Shown here in pieces: positions 1-7,047 of a DNA stretch of 7,331 nt. The notes under the pieces are model-generated. The model did no database searches and was not told the DNA's origin. It worked only from the letters and a program-made list of their open reading frames with translations. How positions within the stretch are numbered: the stretch's first letter is position 1; every line of letters begins with the position of its first letter. Position numbers and translations under genes: made by a program. Source of the stretch: XYD1-FULL-44-32 sp964433715 (GTDB lineage: Bacteria > Patescibacteriota > Minisyncoccia > Phycocordibacterales > XYD1-FULL-46-19); NCBI GenBank assembly GCA_964433715.1, contig CAYSSL010000026.1, positions 1-7,331 of the forward strand. Direction: 5' to 3'.

Positions 1-83
1 TCTTTCACCGCAATTTCCGCTCCCCCAACAAAAGGTAGGTAAGCGGTAGAGAAAATAAGGATTTTCTTGGGATTATCGGCCAT
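1..83 (-). CDS. Glycosyltransferase family 4-like protein, N-terminal fragment (cut by window edge)
   Basis: This is the 5' end of a gene that runs out of the window; only 27 complete codons are visible. Reading down from an ATG at 83-81, the peptide begins MADNPKKILIFSTAYLPFVG and continues GAEIAVKE. A basic start, a hydrophobic beta strand (KILIFST) and then a 'YLPFVGGAE' loop is the usual opening of GT-B fold glycosyltransferases of family GT4, where the glycine-rich loop lies near the donor and acceptor site. Such enzymes move a sugar from an activated nucleotide donor to a lipid, glycan or protein acceptor at the cytoplasmic face of the membrane. The ATG lies inside the last codons of the upstream ATPase gene (11-base overlap, different frame), and no Shine-Dalgarno is obvious, so translation is probably coupled. 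The family call rests on the N-terminal signature only; the donor and acceptor cannot be told. Confidence 0.72.
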   Translation of the reverse strand, partial: MADNPKKILIFSTAYLPFVGGAEIAVK

Positions 84-1851
84 CAACATTAAGCATACCA
101 CGCAAAACGTCTTCTGGTACCTCGGGGGCACTGGGGGCCTTAGGAGGGGCGGCGGGTGGTTTTGGCGGTGTATTCTCAGTAATCCGGGGCTTAGCCACCT
201 CTGGAGAAATAATTTTCTCCTCCTCTTTGGCTAGGGGTTTGGCTTCTTTCATTAATTCACTCAAAGCATCACGTAAAGCACTGCGATTTTTTTCGGTACT
301 TTTGGAATTAGCATCGCTCTTTTCTGTCCGCTGACGCAAATCACTTAGAGATACTGGTCGCCCTAGATTAAGATTGGATTTTGGTGGAGTCTTGGTGGGC
401 GCTTGAACTATGGTTGGCTTAGGTTTAGATGAATTATTTACCACCGGCGTCGGTGTTGAAACTTTAGCCAGAGCAGCTGGTTGGCTTCGCCGATTTTGAT
501 CAGAACCATTTGAATGAACCTTGGGCTGGTTGTCATTTTTAACAGGAACAGGAAGGGGTGCTGACTGCATATGCAGTTCGGTTATTTCTTTTTCTACCGC
601 CTCACGCGGTCGAGTATATTGATCTCTTGAGCTTTTTACCACCTCATCTTTAAATGAGACATCGGCTGGAGCGATTGGTGGTAAAGTAACGGCCGAAAAT
701 GGCTTGGAACCGACTCCATCAATAGACAGTGACAAATAAATTTGAGCGAAAGCTAGACCCACCATATCTTCTTTCGTAAATGTTGGAAAAAATATTTTTT
801 CAAAAACTTCAGCATCCAAAGGACCAACCCTAAAGGTTACCGTCGTACCAACGTTACCAAACACCGCATCGCGCACCTCCTCGGGCATCTGTTCGATATA
901 CTGGTGAGCGATAGTTAAAGACAATTTATATTTACGAGCCTCCGATAAAATATCTGCAAAAGACTCATTGGCAAATGACTGAAATTCATCTACATATAAA
1001 TAAAAAGGAGGTAGGGTGCGTAATTCAGCATCACTAGCATTAGCGCGCGACATGGCCGCCAAATAAATTTTAGTAATAAGCATTGAGCCAATCAAGTTGG
1101 CATTACCTTCCCCAATTCGCCCTTTAGATAGGTTAATGATGACGATTTTTTTATCGTCCATCAATTTACGAAAATCAAAAGAAGAATTTGGTTGACCAAG
1201 AATATTGCGAATCAGCGGATTGGACGTAAATTGACCAACCTTGTTTTGAATTGCAGGAGTGGCTTCAGCCGCAAAGCGGTCGGTGTAATTGGCAAATTCA
1301 TCAACCCAAAACGACCGTACACCGGGATCTGTCACCTTTTCTATCACTTTATTTCTAAAGCTCTTATCAGCAATCATTTTGTTGACCGAAAGCAAGGTTG
1401 ATCCGGGATACTCTAGTAAAGCCAAAATGGTGTTGTTCAAAATATATTCCATACGGGCAGACCAAGCATCCACCCAAATCTTTTTGAAAGCACTCATTAG
1501 TCCCGCTGCCACCAAATGACGCTTGTCCCGACCAATATCCTCCATCACATTAAAAGCGACAGGGTGCTCTAGATCAAAAGGAGCAATATATAAAACATCA
1601 TTAATTCGTTCGCGCGGTACGTATTCCAAAAGCAACTCGGCTGTTTTACCGTGGGGATCAATAAAACACATCCCCTCACCATTTTTTATATCTTGAATCG
1701 CCATATTTTCCAGCATGGTTGATTTACCCATACCGGTTTTACCAATCACATACACATGTTTTGCTCGATCTTCTGACTTAATACCAAAAGGCACTTTCTT
1801 GCCACGAAAGTCAGTCTGAGCAAAATAATTGATATGAGGAACTTCTCCCAT
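73..1851 (-). CDS. TraG/VirD4-like coupling ATPase (type IV secretion/conjugation DNA-binding family), soluble CPR-type
   Basis: A 592-aa P-loop ATPase of the HerA/VirD4/TraG group, whose members are ring motors that pump DNA or protein through type IV secretion or conjugation channels. Walker A is GKTGMGKST at residues 37-45. A strand with FIDPHGK (63-69) follows, Walker B is LYVDEF (285-290), and a sensor-like AHQY lies at 315-318. The ATPase core ends near residue 400. From about 430 to 580 the chain is rich in Pro, Lys, Ser, Thr and Ala and looks disordered, with one charged, probably helical stretch around 500-545. No transmembrane segment precedes Walker A, unlike classical VirD4/TraG, so membrane docking would need a partner or the tail. 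The ATG at 1851 begins a conserved-looking lead-in (NYFAQTDFRGKKVPFGIK); no Shine-Dalgarno precedes it and a -10-like box lies 12 bases upstream. A glycosyltransferase gene overlaps its 3' end. No VirB4, VirB6 or pilin gene is in view, so the transported substrate is unknown. Confidence 0.88.
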   Translation of the reverse strand: MGEVPHINYFAQTDFRGKKVPFGIKSEDRAKHVYVIGKTGMGKSTMLENMAIQDIKNGEGMCFIDPHGKTAELLLEYVPRERINDVLYIAPFDLEHPVAFNVMEDIGRDKRHLVAAGLMSAFKKIWVDAWSARMEYILNNTILALLEYPGSTLLSVNKMIADKSFRNKVIEKVTDPGVRSFWVDEFANYTDRFAAEATPAIQNKVGQFTSNPLIRNILGQPNSSFDFRKLMDDKKIVIINLSKGRIGEGNANLIGSMLITKIYLAAMSRANASDAELRTLPPFYLYVDEFQSFANESFADILSEARKYKLSLTIAHQYIEQMPEEVRDAVFGNVGTTVTFRVGPLDAEVFEKIFFPTFTKEDMVGLAFAQIYLSLSIDGVGSKPFSAVTLPPIAPADVSFKDEVVKSSRDQYTRPREAVEKEITELHMQSAPLPVPVKNDNQPKVHSNGSDQNRRSQPAALAKVSTPTPVVNNSSKPKPTIVQAPTKTPPKSNLNLGRPVSLSDLRQRTEKSDANSKSTEKNRSALRDALSELMKEAKPLAKEEEKIISPEVAKPRITENTPPKPPAAPPKAPSAPEVPEDVLRGMLNVDGR

Positions 1852-1863
1852 AAATATGCTATC

Positions 1864-1892
1864 AGTATAACGCGAGGCGAGATTAAATTGAA
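1864..1892 (-). promoter_or_regulatory. Candidate promoter for the ATPase gene (near-leaderless)
   Basis: On the minus strand TATACT (1869-1864, five of six matches to TATAAT) lies 17 bases after a weak -35 candidate, TTCAAT (1892-1887). Placing the start seven bases past the -10 gives about 1857, six bases before the ATG at 1851. The -35 match is poor, so this rests mainly on the -10 box and its position in the 47-base gap after the glycosidase gene. Confidence 0.4.
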
Positions 1893-1898
1893 GGAAAA

Positions 1899-3128
1899 TT
1901 AAATCACTGGCTCATAGACTTCACGGGTGTAAGTATTGGTTGGGTCCCACATCATCCAAGAAGTTAGTCCCAGATCGTAAGTTGCTTTCATTTGAGCCCG
2001 CACCATCGCCGGAGTATAAGGCACCGGATAATCAAAATCTTGTAACCAAGGGCGAATCTTACCTTTATTGAAAGTCGGCTTGGTGTAAAGAGCTGGAGTG
2101 GTGGAAGATATATAACTACCGCCCAATGTCTGGACAGTGGTTGAAGTGGCAACAGTACGTTTTACCGCTTCCGCTAGAGCGGTATGAATAACTTCATACG
2201 GGTGATCATTAGGGTTGGCAAAGCCAGAAAAACCATTGTAATAGTGAGACGGGTAAATCATCGGCGCCACATAATCAAAATGGGGTAAGGTTCTTTCCCA
2301 AATTTGGCCAATGCCGACATCCACATAGCTTGAGGTAGTCATACCAAAAACATCAGCTGAAATCATCATACCACTAGGTTTAAGTCTTTGATTTAAATAA
2401 GCAAAAAAACTTTCTAAAACTTCTGGTTTAGACCGAGTGCCCGATAAAGGAAAAGAAATATCTCTCATATTGCCGTCGGAGGGAAAACGAATATAATCAA
2501 AATTTAATTCATCAACACCTTGTTGGTAAGCATCCTCAGCAATCCGAGCAATATGATCCCACGCCTTTTTAGAACCCGGATCAATATAATTTATTCCTTT
2601 CTTGTCAGCCCACAAAATATCTGGGTTACTAGCTTTCTTAACTGCCGTATCGGGGTGACGTTTAGTAAAGGCTGGATCCTGAAAAACCGTAATCCGTCCA
2701 ATAATATAAATATGGTCACGGTGGAGATTTTCCACCAGATCTTTTAGATTCCCAATCGGGCACCCAGAAGTGGCGTAAGGTACAAGAGTCTCATCTTCAG
2801 GTTTAAACGACAAAGTGCCAGTATAATCTTTTAAATCAACCACTACGGCATTTAGTTCGGTCTCTTTTACCAACTTCAATAAACGGTCACGTAAATAAGG
2901 TGTGCCTGCAACGCAACTTGTCATATAGACAGCTCTTAATGGTTCGGGGGTTGGTAGGTGGCTAACTTTTTCTACTGTACTAGTTGATGATTTTAATAAA
3001 AAACCAGCCGTTGAATAGGTCGGAACTTGATAATTATTTTTAGGACTATTTTCAACAAAAAAATAATAAAATAAAACAGCTGTGGCGACAGCTATTAAAC
3101 TTATACCAACAATCAACCGCTGAGGCAT
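1899..3128 (-). CDS. Membrane-anchored putative glycoside hydrolase, DUF4015-type TIM barrel
   Basis: A 409-aa protein with an N-terminal hydrophobic helix (about residues 5-24) acting as an uncleaved anchor or signal, a Ser/Thr/Pro-rich linker (about 30-62), then a barrel domain from about 65 to the C-terminus. The domain resembles the DUF4015 putative glycosyl hydrolases: VVVDLKD (95-101), the signature FDYIRFPSDG (210-219), ISADVFG (256-262), and APMIYPSHY (288-296) all sit at expected strand ends, with acidic residues D98, D101, D211 and D259 as candidate catalytic or structural positions. It probably acts on a glycan outside the cytoplasmic membrane; the substrate is unknown and enzymatic activity is assumed from the family. 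Two cysteines (72 and 123) could form a disulfide. The gene starts 12 bases after the small membrane protein gene ends, with an A/T-rich gap and no clear Shine-Dalgarno, so the two are probably co-transcribed. Confidence 0.85.
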   Translation of the reverse strand: MPQRLIVGISLIAVATAVLFYYFFVENSPKNNYQVPTYSTAGFLLKSSTSTVEKVSHLPTPEPLRAVYMTSCVAGTPYLRDRLLKLVKETELNAVVVDLKDYTGTLSFKPEDETLVPYATSGCPIGNLKDLVENLHRDHIYIIGRITVFQDPAFTKRHPDTAVKKASNPDILWADKKGINYIDPGSKKAWDHIARIAEDAYQQGVDELNFDYIRFPSDGNMRDISFPLSGTRSKPEVLESFFAYLNQRLKPSGMMISADVFGMTTSSYVDVGIGQIWERTLPHFDYVAPMIYPSHYYNGFSGFANPNDHPYEVIHTALAEAVKRTVATSTTVQTLGGSYISSTTPALYTKPTFNKGKIRPWLQDFDYPVPYTPAMVRAQMKATYDLGLTSWMMWDPTNTYTREVYEPVI

Positions 3129-3140
3129 TTAATTAATTTT

Positions 3141-3437
3141 TTATTCTTCTCGAGTAATTTCAGCGGATTTTAGCTCAGATTCTGACGTAGAAAAAGATTC
3201 TGCAGGAGTTGATGATGGCACTGGTTCATCGTAGTGCTTATTCCTCCTTAAATATCCTTCCTCACCGAGCTCCGAAGCATAACGATTTGAAGTAAAGCCA
3301 AACAAAGCAATAAGACCACCCAAAACAATAAAAAAGAAAGTCTTAATACCGTCGGGAAAACCATTAATAAAAGCTAAGAGCATAATCATGAGGCCTAAAA
3401 TCGCACTGGCGCGATTGCGCCAAATTATATTTCGCAT
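3141..3437 (-). CDS. Small two-helix membrane protein of unknown function
   Basis: I do not recognise a named family. The 98-aa product has a short basic N-terminus (MRNIIWRNR), a first hydrophobic helix at about 10-26, a short turn containing a Pro-Asp-Gly, a second helix at about 31-49, and a polar tail rich in Ser and Glu (50-98) that is probably disordered. The positive charge before helix 1 suggests both termini are cytoplasmic, but this is inference. It is followed after 12 bases by the anchored putative glycosidase, so the two may form one transcript and possibly one membrane complex. The start at 3437 is supported by a good promoter placed so that transcription should begin about one base before the ATG; no Shine-Dalgarno is present. 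Confidence 0.75.
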   Translation of the reverse strand: MRNIIWRNRASAILGLMIMLLAFINGFPDGIKTFFFIVLGGLIALFGFTSNRYASELGEEGYLRRNKHYDEPVPSSTPAESFSTSESELKSAEITREE

Positions 3438-3472
3438 AGTTATTATTTTACTAGAGAATTAGTTCTTTTCAA
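3438..3472 (-). promoter_or_regulatory. Promoter for the small membrane protein/glycosidase pair, leaderless
   Basis: The minus strand carries TTGAAA (3472-3467, five of six matches to TTGACA), a 16-base spacer, and TAAAAT (3450-3445, five of six matches to TATAAT). A start seven bases past the -10 falls at about 3438, directly before the ATG at 3437. The -35 box overlaps the murC stop codon (3471-3469). This is the best-formed two-box promoter in the window. Confidence 0.6.
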
Positions 3473-4764
3473 GATAAGAGCAATTTTGACACTTCTGTTA
3501 CATCACCTGCACCCATTACTAAAATAATATCGTCTGGACCAGCTAAAGCTGTCGCCCGGTTAGCGGCTAAACCAAAATCAGATACCACCTCCGATTTATT
3601 TTGCTGATTGTTAATTTCTTGATTTAAAACTGATGAGTTAATACTACCATCATCGTGCTCGCGAGCGGCATAAATCGGTAATAAAATTATTTTATCAGCA
3701 AGCGCTAAAGCTTGGGCAAATTGGAGCAAAAAATCTCTGGTCCGAGAATAAAGATGGGGTTGAAAAACTACCACCACCTTGCCCGCTGTTTTTTCGCGCG
3801 CCGCCAAGATTGTCGCCCGCACTTCGTCGGGGTGGTGAGCATAGTCGTCGTAAACCTCAGCCCCACTGTCGGTCTTGCCTTTAAAATCAAACCGCCGCCA
3901 CGTGCCACTAAAGTCATTTAAAGCTTTGACGGCTACCGACTGATCAATCTCCACCGCGCTCGCTACCGCGAGCGCGGCTTTGGCATCGGCCACCATATGC
4001 GCCCCGGGGAATTTCAAAGCCAAATTTTCCGCTTCTATTTTAGAATAATCAATTATTCTGGCTTTTACTTCGGTAAGCACGGGTACAAGGTGAGGGTCCC
4101 CAGTGTTACAAACAATATACCCATCGGCCGGCACCCGCTCCGCCAATTCTTTAAACGCTAGCTGGATATCCGCAAGGTCTTTGTAGTAGTCTAGATGGTC
4201 TTCTTCTAAATTGGTAATGACCAAAATATTTGGGTAAAGATTTAAAAATGACCGGCGGTATTCACAAGCTTCAGCAATGAAGTATTTACTAGAACCAGCA
4301 ATAAAGTTCGATTGATAGTCTTTTAGAAAACTGCCAACCACCACAGTCGGGTCTAGTCCCCCATCCAAAAAAACTTTGGCAATCATCGCGGTCGTAGTAG
4401 TTTTGCCGTGGGTACCCGAAACGGCAATAGTATATTTATCTTTACTAATTTCACCAAGCGCCTCGGGGTAAGTCAGCATTGGTAGCCTTAGCTCCTCGGC
4501 TTTCCCAAACTCAGGGTTTGATGGTGGCACCGCAATGGAGTAGATCACAAGGTCGGCGTCCTCCGGCACCTGTTCGGCGTTGTGGCTGTCGTAAATTGTC
4601 GCACCAAGCTTCGCTAGTTCTTCAGTTACTAAAGTTGACCCCTGGTCGGAGCCACTTACCTCTTTCCCCTCCAGCATCATCATGCGGGCGATGGCCGAGA
4701 CGCCAATGCCGCCAATGCCAATGAAGTGGACTTTCTTTAGGGTTTTGAAATCAATAGTTTGCAT
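3469..4764 (-). CDS. murC: UDP-N-acetylmuramate--L-alanine ligase MurC
   Basis: MurC attaches L-alanine to UDP-N-acetylmuramate with ATP, the first peptide-forming step of peptidoglycan precursor synthesis in the cytoplasm. The three Mur ligase domains are visible: an N-terminal Rossmann-like UDP-binding domain with HFIGIGGIGVSAIARMM (13-29) and SGSD (37-40); a central ATPase domain with the P-loop SGTHGKTTTTA (116-126) and NLEEDHLDYY (185-194); and a C-terminal domain with GTWRRFD (287-293), YDDYAHHPDEVRAT (305-318) and FQPHLYSRTRDF (334-345). At 431 aa it is shorter than the usual 450-490; the shortening lies in the late central domain (about 235-260), where the usual HN motif reads HMVAD (256-260). 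The ATG at 4764 is preceded by an extended -10 and no Shine-Dalgarno. It follows the orphan gene's terminator and would start its own transcript. Confidence 0.96.
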   Translation of the reverse strand: MQTIDFKTLKKVHFIGIGGIGVSAIARMMMLEGKEVSGSDQGSTLVTEELAKLGATIYDSHNAEQVPEDADLVIYSIAVPPSNPEFGKAEELRLPMLTYPEALGEISKDKYTIAVSGTHGKTTTTAMIAKVFLDGGLDPTVVVGSFLKDYQSNFIAGSSKYFIAEACEYRRSFLNLYPNILVITNLEEDHLDYYKDLADIQLAFKELAERVPADGYIVCNTGDPHLVPVLTEVKARIIDYSKIEAENLALKFPGAHMVADAKAALAVASAVEIDQSVAVKALNDFSGTWRRFDFKGKTDSGAEVYDDYAHHPDEVRATILAAREKTAGKVVVVFQPHLYSRTRDFLLQFAQALALADKIILLPIYAAREHDDGSINSSVLNQEINNQQNKSEVVSDFGLAANRATALAGPDDIILVMGAGDVTEVSKLLLS

Positions 4765-4770
4765 CCCAAG

Positions 4771-4779
4771 ATTTTAACA
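4771..4779 (-). promoter_or_regulatory. Extended -10 promoter for murC, leaderless
   Basis: The minus strand reads TGTTAAAAT, an extended -10 (TGn plus TAAAAT), immediately after the terminator T-tract of the upstream gene. A start seven bases past the box is exactly the A of the murC ATG at 4764. No convincing -35 lies at 16-18 bases, which fits an extended -10 promoter. Only CTTGGG separates the box from the ATG, leaving no room for a normal ribosome binding site. Confidence 0.5.
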
Positions 4780-4780
4780 T

Positions 4781-4816
4781 ATAAAAGCGCCCCTGCTCAT
4801 CTCAAGCAGGGGCGCC
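4781..4816 (-). terminator. Rho-independent terminator after the orphan gene
   Basis: A perfect 11-bp G/C-rich stem (arms 4787-4797 and 4805-4815) with a 7-base loop is followed on the minus strand by TTTTATAT. The plus-strand side ends in CAAAA, so it works for minus-strand transcripts only. It lies 28 bases past the stop of the 233-aa orphan gene and separates it from the murC promoter. Confidence 0.85.
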
Positions 4817-4842
4817 AAAACGAACAATGACGCCATACCTTA

Positions 4843-5544
4843 TTAGCCGAAAACCCTGGAGCCCACAACGACATCGGAGGCTTGCCTCGCGTCACAGTAA
4901 GCCAGAATCCAGCCGGTGAACCTAGAATCGGAATCCGCCACAAAAAGATTGAGCAGCTTGACTTGACCCGTAACACTAGGCACAAGAAAAACGTTGGGGC
5001 GAGAGTCTAGAAGCATGGCTCCAGGCTCTTTGTTAGCCTGAAAAGACAGTAGCTGCCAGACATTTGCCAAAGACAAGGTCGATACCATTCCCTCCAACTC
5101 CTTCGGAGAGATCGGCCTTCTCACATCAGCAAACCTAAATGTGGTACGTCCGATATCTTCACAGTTTTCACCAGCCGACTGAAAAAAGTCGTTGCGAAAC
5201 CTGCAAAAAGTTGCGGTCGTCAGATTCAACCGCCTCGACTGGATTTCTCTGGTTATTACAACATCCAAGGGAGCATCCTTCGTCACAATCCTCGTCAAAG
5301 GGACCGCTACTACTTGCGCCCAACCAGTTGTAAGGCGGTCCAGCGTCAAGGCTTTTTGGAAGCCCGACCTCTCAACGTCACAGAGCAAACCATATCCGGC
5401 GGCCTTTAGTAGGTCGGTGAGCAGGCCCGAGCCGAAAAGTTGTTGGAGTGATTCCGAATCACAACCGGACTCTTCAGTGATTTCCAACAACCTTCGAGCT
5501 TGAGTCAACGTACACTCATCGGATCGCATAGGTTTTTCTCCCAT
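4843..5544 (-). CDS. Orphan hypothetical protein between murD and murC
   Basis: A 233-aa protein that I cannot place in a named family. No signal peptide or membrane helix is evident. Residues 10-70 look helical (LTQARRLLEI, ESLQQLFGSGLLTDLLKAAG, then VERSGFQKALTLDRL). After residue 75 the chain alternates into short hydrophobic beta-like strands (VVAVPLTRIV, LDVVIT, VFLVPSV, VKLLNLFV) with a helix near 146-170. From memory, this arrangement, including 'SGLLTDLL' and 'FQKAL', recalls expanded families of hypothetical proteins in Parcubacteria; that is a recollection, not a search result. The gene has its own parts: AAGGAG 10 bases before the ATG (the only clear Shine-Dalgarno in the window), a probable promoter and about 80-base leader, and a strong terminator. 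Its sequence lacks the long A and T runs of its neighbours and seems more G+C rich. This suggests an inserted autonomous cassette rather than a cell-wall gene. Confidence 0.72.
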   Translation of the reverse strand: MGEKPMRSDECTLTQARRLLEITEESGCDSESLQQLFGSGLLTDLLKAAGYGLLCDVERSGFQKALTLDRLTTGWAQVVAVPLTRIVTKDAPLDVVITREIQSRRLNLTTATFCRFRNDFFQSAGENCEDIGRTTFRFADVRRPISPKELEGMVSTLSLANVWQLLSFQANKEPGAMLLDSRPNVFLVPSVTGQVKLLNLFVADSDSRFTGWILAYCDARQASDVVVGSRVFG

Positions 5545-5554
5545 GTTCCAGCCA

Positions 5555-5560
5555 CTCCTT
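5555..5560 (-). promoter_or_regulatory. Shine-Dalgarno of the orphan gene
   Basis: AAGGAG on the minus strand, 10 bases before the ATG at 5544. It fixes this start over the internal ATG at codon 6 and is notable because none of the neighbouring genes has a comparable site. Confidence 0.7.
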
Positions 5561-5630
5561 GCGGGTAGCTTTGTTTTTACCAGCCAACCCCACGACAGGT
5601 ATCGCAGAAAAGGCGGCCAGGTCTTTTATG

Positions 5631-5659
5631 ACTAAATCAGACTTTTCAAGTTAAGTCAA
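5631..5659 (-). promoter_or_regulatory. Candidate promoter for the orphan gene
   Basis: TTGACT (5659-5654) and TTTAGT (5636-5631) on the minus strand are 17 bases apart, just past the murD stop. Transcription would begin near 5624 and give a leader of about 80 bases. The -10 matches only four of six positions, so other placements are possible. I saw no clear riboswitch-like fold in the leader. Confidence 0.35.
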
Positions 5660-5676
5660 ATATAAAAACCGATAAG

Positions 5677-7041
5677 TTAGTTACGATTGACCCATTCAAC
5701 AAACTGATCATTTCTTTGGTATTCATTTTGGAAAACACCGAAACTGGCGGCACCCGGCGAAAGTAAGATCATGTCCCCTACTTTAGCCCCAGTGTAAGCT
5801 TCAGTAAAAGCGCTAGCCATTGAGCTTACTACAACCACTTGAGCGTCGTTCGGTAAAACTCCCTTTATTTTTTCGAGTGCTGTACCTTCAAATAAAATAA
5901 ACTTTTTTACATAGGCTGGCACAATTTGTCCGTACTCGTCAAAGTCTAATTCTTTGTCCGCTCCCCCACCCAGCAAAATGATTTTGCCTTTGTGGTTAGG
6001 GAAGGATTTCACGGCGGCAATGGTCCCGTCGGGGGTGGTGGCATTGTTGTCGTTGTAGTAAGTAATGCCATTTTTTTCACCCAAGTACTCTAGTCGACCC
6101 GGTAAACCCTTAAAACTTTCGACCGCCTCTTTTATTTTTTCTTCCGCCACACCCAGCTCGCGCGCCGCTACTACCGCGAGTGACGCATTGTAACGGTTGT
6201 GCTCGCCCGGAATATTTAATTTCCAGTCAGCAGGTAAAGTATCTGGCACAATTATTTTGGATTTTATTTGATCGCCGTACTTTTCTTTAATCAGTGGCTC
6301 AACTTGCGAGCCAAGAATTAAAATATCTTCAGCGGTTTGATGGAGGAAAATTTGGGCCTTGTCTTCTAAATACAAATCACGATTACCTTTGTAATAGTTT
6401 AGGTGGTCGTCCATAAAAACGGTAAAGACCGAGAGGTGTGGGCTTTTTTTAATATCACCGAGGCCATGCAATGCCCACGAGTCGAGCTCCATTACCACCA
6501 TATCGCCTTCCTTTATTTCTTCCAGTAGTGCCAGAGTGGAAACATTGCGCACATTGCCACCTAGAAACAGTTTTCGGCCAGAGCTGTTTCGGCCGATCTC
6601 GCCAGAGGCGAGGTTTAGGCCATTCTTTAATATCTCATACAAAAGATGAGTCACGGTCGACTTACCACGAGTACCAGTCACTCCGACAAGTTGAACTTCT
6701 GGAGCAAGGTAAGCAAATAGTGATTCACCAACATATATCGGAATATTATTTTTGCGGGCCTCGGCTAAATAAATAGAGTCTAGTGGCACATTGCCAGGCT
6801 GGAGGACAAAGTCGGCGGTCTGAAAATCTTCCAGTCGGTGCTCACCTAAAACGTAGTTTATATTTTCATAACCAGCCAGAGCATCGACAGAGGGCTTCAA
6901 TTCTTCCGCCGTTTTAATATCGGTAATGGTTAAAATCGCCCCGTGTTTAGCCAAAAATTTAGCGTCATTAAGAGCGCCGCCGTTGAGACCCAAGCCTAGT
7001 ACAGTGATCTTTTTTCCCTTGAGGTATTCTTGCCAGTTCAT
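5677..7041 (-). CDS. murD: UDP-N-acetylmuramoyl-L-alanine--D-glutamate ligase MurD (divergent)
   Basis: MurD adds D-glutamate to UDP-MurNAc-L-Ala using ATP, the step after MurC. The 454-aa length is normal. Domain 1 has a Rossmann-like VLGLGLNGGA (14-23). The central ATPase domain has GTRGKST (123-129), MELDSWALHGLGD (184-196), FMDDHLNYY (209-217), a probable carbamylated lysine in EDKAQIF (K228), and IPGEHNRYNASLA (277-289). The C-terminal domain has FKGLPGRLE (310-318), YYNDNNATTPDGT (328-340), LLGGGADKELDF (356-367) and LSPGAASFGVFQNEYQRNDQF (427-447). Departures from the textbook consensus include R for N in the P-loop (GTNGKST), GR for HR in 'GLPHR', and NNATT for 'SKATN'. These may be lineage traits, and the remaining pattern still says MurD rather than MurC, E or F. 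The start at 7041 is backed by an extended -10 box and no Shine-Dalgarno. Confidence 0.93.
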   Translation of the reverse strand: MNWQEYLKGKKITVLGLGLNGGALNDAKFLAKHGAILTITDIKTAEELKPSVDALAGYENINYVLGEHRLEDFQTADFVLQPGNVPLDSIYLAEARKNNIPIYVGESLFAYLAPEVQLVGVTGTRGKSTVTHLLYEILKNGLNLASGEIGRNSSGRKLFLGGNVRNVSTLALLEEIKEGDMVVMELDSWALHGLGDIKKSPHLSVFTVFMDDHLNYYKGNRDLYLEDKAQIFLHQTAEDILILGSQVEPLIKEKYGDQIKSKIIVPDTLPADWKLNIPGEHNRYNASLAVVAARELGVAEEKIKEAVESFKGLPGRLEYLGEKNGITYYNDNNATTPDGTIAAVKSFPNHKGKIILLGGGADKELDFDEYGQIVPAYVKKFILFEGTALEKIKGVLPNDAQVVVVSSMASAFTEAYTGAKVGDMILLSPGAASFGVFQNEYQRNDQFVEWVNRN

Positions 7042-7047
7042 GGGGAA

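Noticed and set aside
4797..4985. A 62-codon minus-strand frame at the end of the orphan gene
   Set aside because: It lies mostly within the orphan coding region in another frame and runs into its terminator hairpin; no start signal supports it.
5192..5503. A 103-codon plus-strand frame opposite the orphan gene
   Set aside because: It is antisense to a gene with a clear Shine-Dalgarno and terminator on the minus strand, and it has no start signals of its own.
5545..5676. Riboswitch in the leader of the orphan gene
   Set aside because: The leader is long enough, but I found no strong stem arrangement or known aptamer motif in it.
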